Part shown: one piece after another, positions 13,310 to 18,755 of the stretch | Position numbering within the stretch: the first letter of the stretch is position 1 | How the letters are laid out: every line of letters begins with the position of its first letter | Assembly: GCA_910588755.1 (NCBI GenBank) | Contig: CAJUQZ010000029.1 | Location: 1 to 18,755 of the forward strand | Direction: 5' to 3' | Length of the DNA: 18,755 nucleotides | Source of the DNA: an uncultured Lachnospiraceae bacterium | Lineage (GTDB): Bacteria > Bacillota > Clostridia > Lachnospirales > Lachnospiraceae | Position numbers and translations under genes: made by a program | The notes under the pieces: generated by a model | Seen by the model: the letters and a program-made list of their open reading frames with translations, nothing else | What the model was told of the DNA's origin: nothing | The model's database searches: none

Positions 13310-14869
13310 TTATTTTTCCGCAGAACCGAATTGCAGAAGAACGTCGCAGTGGCAGCCCTCCGAGGGCAGCTCGATTTGTTCGGTTCTCTGTGCGTAGTTA
13401 ATGACAGCAGAGTACATTCCAAAAAACATATTGTGGCACATACGGTCCGCATCATCGTGAAGGTGGGCCGGAAACAGTTTTTTGTAGCCCGCGATAAACG
13501 TGTCTGCAAGGGCGGCATATCTGTCAATATGGGGAACCAGGCACGCCTCGACAATTTCATTGAAGCGCACAGTCTGTTCCCTGGTGAATGCCGGTATTGT
13601 CACGAACAGGCTTTTGTCCTCCCGCCGGATAATGTAACCATCCCTGATTGCATTGGCAAGGGATTCAATATCTTGGGTTTCGCCGGCAACTAAGAGATCC
13701 TCACACACATTGATATAATTATCATACATCATTTGGCGAAATACGGTTCCATTGATGCCAGAAAAGGATTCGTGTGCATAACTGCCCCGGCCTCCTGCAT
13801 TTTCGCTGTATTGTACGCCGACGCCGACTCTTTTGTACCTGCCCGTTTCCATATTTCCGATGTAGCGCCAGGCGTTCCCGTCGTATCTCGTTTTGAACTG
13901 GGGGTACGGAAGCTTGCAGTATTTGGCGCTGGCGTATGAAAATGCGAGTGCCCCAAACAGATAAAGCAGGTCGGCTGCGCTTTTTTCTGCTTTATAAAAA
14001 TCCAGTTTCATGGCCTGCTGCGTGATATTTTTCAAGGCGGCCAGCAGATCATCCATGATGGGAAGTAACGCTTTTTCGGCATTTTCCTCACAGTAAATGG
14101 CGTATTTGTCCGACCAGATGATAAAATCCGTCTGATATTTTCCCCGGCTTATTTCAGTCAGCGCTTCGTATTTCAGAAGATGACGGATTTTGTCTTCAAT
14201 GTAGTATGCCGGAACCCCGCAAAGTTTTGCCAGTTCTTCGGCTGTACAAGGCTTTTCATAAGCATAGTACAGGATGTTCTGGGACAGTGCATCGTCAATA
14301 TAGACAGTGGGGAAAGGCTTCTTCTTTCCATCGTAATCCCCGTTCCCATAGATATCAATGGTCATGCGGATAGGCCGCAGTGCAGTTTCGTTCATATCTT
14401 CCAACTCCTTTTTTAATTTTTTTCGTCCTGCCGAAAGTCTCCAGGTAACAGTTCCTTCTGGAATATTCAACTTTTCGGCAATCTCTTTCGTGGAAAGGCC
14501 GTCGTAATAATGTAGAATGATGATATTGCGGTATATTTCGGAAAGCATTGCTATTTTGGTGCGCAGAAAATCGTAGGCGGATTCCATTTCGCTTGGGTCC
14601 TCTTCCTCATAAGGTATGTTTTCGAGGACATCGTAACAATAGCTGGCCCGGGCCTTGCCCTTGGAACGAACATAGGACCTTGCCGTATTATGTGCAACAC
14701 CCCATAGCCAGGGTTCAAATTTGCTGTCATCCCTGAGCTTTGGCAACTCGCGAATTGCCGTAAGCAATATTTCCTGCGACAGCTCGTCAGCCTCGTCGCG
14801 GGTGTACGTATGATTCACAGCGTAACCGTAAACCCTTTCTATATAACCTTCAATAATATCCGTATTCAT
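13310..14869 (-). CDS. ECF-type RNA polymerase sigma factor with long C-terminal extension
   Basis: The N-terminal ~155 residues are an ECF sigma factor. Region 2 includes DEADELSQEILLTAI and FEPWLWGVAHNTARSYVR. Region 4 includes YRNIIILHYYDGLSTKEIAE and IPEGTVTWRLSAGRKKLK (128-152). Beyond it lie ~360 residues, far more than the ~190 of a typical ECF factor. Residues about 195-250 look like a winged helix (CTAEELAKLCGVPAYYIEDK), and the rest (about 255-519) is an unrecognised alpha-rich domain. No anti-sigma gene is nearby, so the extension may sense the signal directly. ATG at 14869 is preferred; the TTG and ATG upstream at 14905 and 14893 lack binding sites. The gene lies 73 bases after the transglutaminase-like gene. 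Confidence 0.85.
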   Translation of the reverse strand: MNTDIIEGYIERVYGYAVNHTYTRDEADELSQEILLTAIRELPKLRDDSKFEPWLWGVAHNTARSYVRSKGKARASYCYDVLENIPYEEEDPSEMESAYDFLRTKIAMLSEIYRNIIILHYYDGLSTKEIAEKLNIPEGTVTWRLSAGRKKLKKELEDMNETALRPIRMTIDIYGNGDYDGKKKPFPTVYIDDALSQNILYYAYEKPCTAEELAKLCGVPAYYIEDKIRHLLKYEALTEISRGKYQTDFIIWSDKYAIYCEENAEKALLPIMDDLLAALKNITQQAMKLDFYKAEKSAADLLYLFGALAFSYASAKYCKLPYPQFKTRYDGNAWRYIGNMETGRYKRVGVGVQYSENAGGRGSYAHESFSGINGTVFRQMMYDNYINVCEDLLVAGETQDIESLANAIRDGYIIRREDKSLFVTIPAFTREQTVRFNEIVEACLVPHIDRYAALADTFIAGYKKLFPAHLHDDADRMCHNMFFGMYSAVINYAQRTEQIELPSEGCHCDVLLQFGSAEK

Positions 14870-14942
14870 CAAACTCACCGGCCTTTCATACATAAAGTGC
14901 TGCAAAAAGGAGTTTCATTGGGTGGTTTCAGATTTTTTTATT

Positions 14943-16052
14943 TTACATTTTCCAGAATGCAATATCGTCAAAGACGAAATCCGCTTTTCTGTGTTCGGAG
15001 AAATTTGCGGTCGGATAGCCTTCCGGGATCAATTCGATATACTTAGAGTGCCCCGTATTTCTGTCTACCCCGTCTTTGTTTAAGGTACAGCGGGCAAAGC
15101 GGAAAGTGTTCTTTGTCATGTAGTCTCTATAATGTTGTCTGTCAAATTTCTCGCCATTATGATTGGCGTCCGGGTTTTCAAAAAAAGGCTCGTCCGTAAG
15201 CAATAGCTCCCGCAGACGGGGAAGGGATACATAATTGCCGTCCTTGTCCTTGAGGTACAACCGCCAGGAAGGATCAAGCATGACACGAGTGCCCGACGGC
15301 AGGAGGCAGTCCACCACCACATGGCAGTCCTCAAATGGATCTTCGTATGGCATGCAGGTGATGTGCTGCGCTTTTAAGCCGTTTTGGCGAAGGAGTGACG
15401 CAAGCAGAATGGCAAGCCCCCGGCAGTTGGTATTTTGGTTGTTCTGCTCACAGTAGGAAATGAGGTCGGTTATGGTTCTGCCGGAACTCAGACCGCCAGA
15501 GCCGTCATGTCCAAAATGATCGCAGACAAAGCCAAGGAGTCTGAAAACAATTTCGTCTTTGGCCGGATCCGCGCCGTTTATGTATTGCGAATACTTATAT
15601 TTTTCCAGTATTGGGGGGACTTCGCCGCCCAACACAAACTCGTTACCGCACGCACACGTCCGGTCCCTGTCATACCCTGCGTATTGTCTAAGCAGCTCAA
15701 TTCTCGTTTGATCGGAAACAGGAACATTCCTTTCCGTCGGGGCGCACCGATATGGCGCATCCTCGGGGACATCGTCAAGCTTTACGTACCTGACAGGGGT
15801 TGTTTTGCCGTGCTGGGTATAGAAGCCCTCAAGAGTATTATCTGAATATCTTACATGATAAACCATGCGATAGTAGTCATCATTGATTTCGTAGCATAAA
15901 TAGCCGTCTTTCTCATAAACACAGTTCGGCGCAAAATTGTAGTGCCCGCTGGATGAGAATGACATTTTTATGCGCGGTGGCTCCTCGTCAAAGATGTTGA
16001 TGGTTTCGCCCATATCGTCTTTATACCATTTTCCAATCAAACGCTGATCCAT
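14943..16052 (-). CDS. Transglutaminase-like (papain-fold) protein
   Basis: Of 369 residues, about 1-95 form a beta-rich domain (LIGKWYKDDMGETINIF onward) resembling a lipocalin-like barrel. The later part is a transglutaminase-like core with a plausible triad: C210 in NTNCRGLAILLASLLRQNG, H244 in DCHVVVDC, and D260 in VMLDPSW. Such domains act as proteases, amidases or transamidases, sometimes on cell wall. There is no signal peptide, so a cytoplasmic role is expected. A cysteine pair at 133-135 (CAC) may be structural. The ATG is preceded by AAGGAAGAG five bases upstream. It follows the methyltransferase gene by 39 bases and shares its operon. Confidence 0.82.
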   Translation of the reverse strand: MDQRLIGKWYKDDMGETINIFDEEPPRIKMSFSSSGHYNFAPNCVYEKDGYLCYEINDDYYRMVYHVRYSDNTLEGFYTQHGKTTPVRYVKLDDVPEDAPYRCAPTERNVPVSDQTRIELLRQYAGYDRDRTCACGNEFVLGGEVPPILEKYKYSQYINGADPAKDEIVFRLLGFVCDHFGHDGSGGLSSGRTITDLISYCEQNNQNTNCRGLAILLASLLRQNGLKAQHITCMPYEDPFEDCHVVVDCLLPSGTRVMLDPSWRLYLKDKDGNYVSLPRLRELLLTDEPFFENPDANHNGEKFDRQHYRDYMTKNTFRFARCTLNKDGVDRNTGHSKYIELIPEGYPTANFSEHRKADFVFDDIAFWKM

Positions 16053-16091
16053 AATAGCTCTTCCTTTCGATTTTTTCTTTTCTCACTCGTT

Positions 16092-16847
16092 TTACCTGAC
16101 AGCCACAAGCGTAAATTCTCCCGGAAGCCGCTCGTCTGTCCAGGAGGGGTGTTCGTCGAACTTTGTGAGGGTGAAGCCGCAGTTGATCACGGAATTGATA
16201 ATTTCGCTGATGGTATATTTCCGGTAACTGCACTTTGGGATCTGTTCACGGACAGCAGGTTCATAAAACCGGGCATGCGCCATTTCTCCCTCAAATACAT
16301 CCGTTGAGAAATAATTCATCTGTGGCTGTTCTAACTTCAGGCTGTCGGATATTTTTGTGAAGGGGTGGAAGTCGCTGCAGATCATTTTACCCTGATTTTT
16401 CAATAAGGAGTGCATGATGCGCATAAATGCGTCGATATCATGAAAATAGTGCAGGATGCCGCCTTCCATAAACACGATATCAAAGGAAGCCCCGTATTTT
16501 TCCAGATCGATTTCCAGAATGTCGCACACTTCGTAATGCAGGTCAACGTTCGCGGCGGCTGCGACTTCGAGCGCATATCGTTGATTGTCCTTTGAGATGT
16601 CAAATACCGTGGCATCTGCGCCTAAAATAGCAAGTGGAACGGCTTTTTTTCCGCAGGAACCACATATGTTTGCGATCCTCACGCCGCGGTACGTGTCAAA
16701 GTAGTCCGCATACTTTTTTAACATGCCTACAGGATTTTCCAGATCCATTTTCGCCCGCTCCGCAGGTGTGCCCGCATGTGTCACCCAGAACTCGTAGGCG
16801 TCGTATTCCCAGGCTTTTTTGTGCTGTGCGCTGTAGCTGGTCATCAT
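16092..16847 (-). CDS. Class I SAM-dependent methyltransferase
   Basis: Residues 57-80 hold the SAM-binding motif I, VRIANICGSCGKKAVPLAIL. The acidic end of strand 2 is D83 (ATVFDISKDN), then VCDILEID and the motif IV region FDIVFMEGGILHYFHDIDAF, a layout like UbiE/MenG-type enzymes. The substrate is unknown; the absence of an NPPY-type motif argues against DNA. The start at 16847 fits AAGGAGG six bases upstream; the next ATG (16844) is an equally good reading. Longer frames to 16916 lack such a site. The gene is first in the likely five-gene unit that continues to the ADP-ribosylglycohydrolase. Confidence 0.88.
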   Translation of the reverse strand: MMTSYSAQHKKAWEYDAYEFWVTHAGTPAERAKMDLENPVGMLKKYADYFDTYRGVRIANICGSCGKKAVPLAILGADATVFDISKDNQRYALEVAAAANVDLHYEVCDILEIDLEKYGASFDIVFMEGGILHYFHDIDAFMRIMHSLLKNQGKMICSDFHPFTKISDSLKLEQPQMNYFSTDVFEGEMAHARFYEPAVREQIPKCSYRKYTISEIINSVINCGFTLTKFDEHPSWTDERLPGEFTLVAVR

Positions 16848-16880
16848 GAAATCCCTCCTTGGTTCGATTTTTAGGAATAT

Positions 16881-16889
16881 ATTATAGCA
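16881..16889 (-). promoter_or_regulatory. Extended -10 promoter for the methyltransferase operon
   Basis: On the minus strand TGCTATAAT forms an extended -10 box (TGN plus TATAAT), ~35 bases before the ATG at 16847. No good -35 box is found at 16-18 bases upstream, as is usual for extended -10 promoters. Confidence 0.45.
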
Positions 16890-16984
16890 CAAAAAAACTG
16901 GAACGTATACCCTCAAATTGCTGTCTACAACTAATAATATTTTAAATATAGAGAGGAATACACATAAGCAAAAAGGGGATCAGA

Positions 16985-17110
16985 ATGAGACAGCAGGATA
17001 ATTTTACGGAATCCGCAGAAAGGTTGGCATTCTCACGGTATCAGGATCAACATTGGCGGACTATTGTCTGGCCGTTTAACGTCTGCGTGCATTTTAGGGC
17101 GTATTTGGAA
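16985..17110 (+). other. Possible N-terminal gene remnant, plus strand
   Basis: In the 303-base stretch between the methyltransferase start and the serine hydrolase end, an ATG at 16985 is preceded by AAGGGGATCAG and opens a protein-like start, MRQQDNFTESAERLAFSRYQ. After about 40 codons the frame becomes basic and cysteine-rich and runs into the opposite-strand hydrolase gene, so any real gene here is truncated. It could equally be a chance frame. Confidence 0.2.
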
Positions 17111-17153
17111 AATCATTCCCGCCATTTTTATGGCGGGACATCTGCACGCCCTA
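17095..17153 (-). terminator. Nested stem-loop at the end of the ABC/serine hydrolase operon
   Basis: An inner perfect 9-bp stem (TCCCGCCAT with ATGGCGGGA, 4-base loop, 17117-17138) lies inside an outer perfect 8-bp stem (TAGGGCGT at 17095 with ACGCCCTA ending at 17153). The stop codon of the serine hydrolase is part of the outer stem. The T-run after the inner hairpin on the minus strand is short (ATTTTCC), so it may be a weak terminator or an attenuator or mRNA-stabilising structure rather than a classical terminator. Confidence 0.5.
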
Positions 17154-18140
17154 GTAGAGTGTCTTGCGTATTTTGCGCATTTCGGCCCAGACGTTATCAC
17201 CGTAGTTGCTCACCAGGACGGAGATGAATCCATTGTTTGGGTTATACTCTGATATAAAGCTCACGCCGGGATCACAGCCCTGAAAATATGCGAAATCCCG
17301 CCCGGTCGGATTGTCGATGATCCACAGTCCATAACCGTAATATCCTTCGGTAGGATCGCCGCCTTCGCCGCTCTGCTTGCTGAGCATTTCGGATACCATC
17401 TCTTTGGAGAGCAGTGTTCCATTTAATAAATTTGTCCAGAAGCGGACAATATCCCTCACCGTGATAAACGCGCCGCCCGCGCCGGTGCCCTTTGCATCGA
17501 CGGAGAAAATATTGGTGCGGTAGCCGTCGGTCGCTGCGCAGTAAATATAGTTGGAGGCACATTTTGCGGGGAGCCTGTCCAGCTCGTAATAGCCTGTCGA
17601 TGCCATACCGCATACGTCGAAAACATGGCGTTTCAGGTACTGGTCAAATGCCATTTCGGTCACGGTTTCGATGATCATGGCAAGCAGTACATAGCCGGTA
17701 TTGTTGTACTGGAATCTTTCGCCCCGTGGGTACATCATCGGCTTGTCGATAAACAATGGGAGCAAGTCACGGTTTGACCGGATCTTGTAATTGGGGTAAT
17801 CCTTCCACAATTCCTCGTACTCGTCCATAACGCTCTCGTCAAAATAATCCGGGACGCCGGAGGTATGTGTCAGGAGCTGTCTTACCGTGACAGCGCGATC
17901 AACGCCGTGCCAGTCCATGTCAAGAAGCGCTCCAAGAGTATCGTCAAAATGGATTTTCCCCTGTTCGACCAGCTGCAGAATTGCGACAGCGACAAAGACT
18001 TTTCCGGCGGATGCGCTTGCAAAACGGGTGTCTAGAGTATTTGGAATTTGATTTGGAAGGTCGGCGTAGCCTGATACTTTTTCCTGAACCACATTGCTGT
18101 TTTGTGTGATGTAAATAATTCCCCTAAATTCGTTGGACAT
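17151..18140 (-). CDS. Serine hydrolase of the beta-lactamase / PBP-like fold
   Basis: The 329-residue product has S44-A-G-K47, the SXXK nucleophile motif, in FASASAGKVFVAVAILQL, and Y145-N-N147, the YXN motif, in RFQYNNTGYVLLAMI. LLTHTSGVPDYF matches the conserved loop of class C-like hydrolases. The third motif, usually H/K-x-G in HGGGDPG, reads FQGCDPG, so its first residue is replaced. There is no signal peptide or anchor, so the protein should act in the cytoplasm, or as an esterase or peptidase of family S12 rather than a cell-wall lactamase. ATG at 18140 is seven bases after AAGGAGG. It follows the ABC ATPase gene by 17 bases. Confidence 0.88.
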   Translation of the reverse strand: MSNEFRGIIYITQNSNVVQEKVSGYADLPNQIPNTLDTRFASASAGKVFVAVAILQLVEQGKIHFDDTLGALLDMDWHGVDRAVTVRQLLTHTSGVPDYFDESVMDEYEELWKDYPNYKIRSNRDLLPLFIDKPMMYPRGERFQYNNTGYVLLAMIIETVTEMAFDQYLKRHVFDVCGMASTGYYELDRLPAKCASNYIYCAATDGYRTNIFSVDAKGTGAGGAFITVRDIVRFWTNLLNGTLLSKEMVSEMLSKQSGEGGDPTEGYYGYGLWIIDNPTGRDFAYFQGCDPGVSFISEYNPNNGFISVLVSNYGDNVWAEMRKIRKTLY

Positions 18141-18157
18141 CATTCTTCCTCCTTGTA

Positions 18158-18755
18158 TCATTTTGTGAAACCGGCCTGTTTCATATACATCTGGTAATAC
18201 AGTCCTTGTTTTTCCATCAGATCTTTGTGGCTGCCGCACTCTGCGATACAGCCCTGGTCAAAGACCAGGATACGGTCTGACGAGCTGATGTTGGCCAGGC
18301 GGTGGGAGACACAGATCACCGTCTTGTGCGCCCCCATACAATACAGTTTTGCCATATTGTCATCGGCCGCGATGGGGTCCAGCGCGCTGGTGGGTTCGTC
18401 AAAGACAATCCACCGCGCCTTTCGCGCATAGGCTCTCGCGATTGCCAGTCTCTGATATTCTCCTCCTGATAAAAAGACACCCTCCTCGCAAAATTCCCTG
18501 GACAGCACCGAATGGATTCCCTGTTCGAGGCTGCGCACCTTGTCAGCCAGCCCGCTAAATTCCAGGGATTCCCACACAAGCCTTTCATCGGCCTCGTCTA
18601 TGTGCTCCTGAAACAATATATTCTGCGCAATTGATATCTGGTAAATCAGGTAATCCTGAAAGACAACGCCAAACAACCCCTCCCACGCCTTCTGGTCATA
18701 CGCGCAGTATTCTCTGCCATTGACTGTAATCGTGCCTTCGGTCGGCGTATACAGG
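18158..18755 (-). CDS. ABC transporter ATP-binding domain (5' end outside window)
   Basis: This is the C-terminal ~198 residues of an ABC nucleotide-binding domain. The Q-loop (GVVFQDYLIYQ), signature LSGGEYQRLAIARA, Walker B WIVFDEPTSALD and H-loop VSHRLAN are all in order. The Walker A lies beyond the right edge. The frame is open to the window end (LYTPTEGTITVNG), so no start is given. The layout, with CGSHKDLMEKQGLYYQMY at the end, is typical of exporter-type ABC proteins in which an N-terminal transmembrane domain is fused to the ATPase. The substrate is unknown; the following serine hydrolase may process the exported or imported compound. Confidence 0.93.
   Translation of the reverse strand, partial: LYTPTEGTITVNGREYCAYDQKAWEGLFGVVFQDYLIYQISIAQNILFQEHIDEADERLVWESLEFSGLADKVRSLEQGIHSVLSREFCEEGVFLSGGEYQRLAIARAYARKARWIVFDEPTSALDPIAADDNMAKLYCMGAHKTVICVSHRLANISSSDRILVFDQGCIAECGSHKDLMEKQGLYYQMYMKQAGFTK

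Noticed and set aside
12953..13693. 246-codon plus-strand frame across the ADP-ribosylglycohydrolase and sigma factor genes
   Set aside because: It runs antisense through two genes with clear family motifs and lacks a ribosome binding site.

Overview
The window looks like chromosomal DNA of a spore-forming clostridium, most likely Lachnospiraceae or a close relative. Three things support this: a spore photoproduct lyase homologue, moderate GC content with AGGAGG-type ribosome binding sites and TTGNNN/TATAAT promoters, and several small clostridial-type proteins. No rRNA, tRNA, CRISPR array or intact transposase was found.

Left part (1-6722). A ~57-bp sequence at the left edge recurs in the same orientation at 6666-6722. 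Between the copies, on the minus strand, lie a Nudix hydrolase, a small zinc-ribbon protein and a collapsed restriction-modification locus: an endonuclease-like N-terminus followed directly by a DNA-methylase-like C-terminus, behind a near-consensus promoter. An ArsB/NhaD-type permease follows on the same strand. Divergently, on the plus strand, is a tight overlapping operon: an MTA/SAH-type nucleosidase with a C-terminal extension, a spore photoproduct lyase family radical SAM enzyme, and a short-chain dehydrogenase. Two of these genes carry in-frame repeat expansions. The part ends with a small conserved-looking protein and a decayed stretch of small reading frames that contains the second repeat copy.

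Middle part (6775-11733). Two small minus-strand genes (an ABM-like protein and a CGSCGC protein) form an operon. On the plus strand a broken 5' end of an AAA-ATPase-like gene sits behind a good promoter. It is followed by an unrecognised protein built from two ~90-residue repeats, a second Nudix hydrolase, an AraC-type regulator fused to a GyrI-like ligand domain, and a large membrane-anchored protein of unknown function.

Right part (11823-18755). All genes are on the minus strand. In transcription order they are: an ABC transporter ATPase (cut by the window end) with a serine hydrolase of the beta-lactamase fold; a nested hairpin; then a methyltransferase, a transglutaminase-like protein, an ECF-type sigma factor with an unusually long C-terminal extension, an ADP-ribosylglycohydrolase and a small conserved protein. 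The last five could form one regulated unit. The combination of sigma factor, protein-modifying-type enzymes and ADP-ribose hydrolase is the best candidate here for an undescribed system, but that functional link is inference from gene order.
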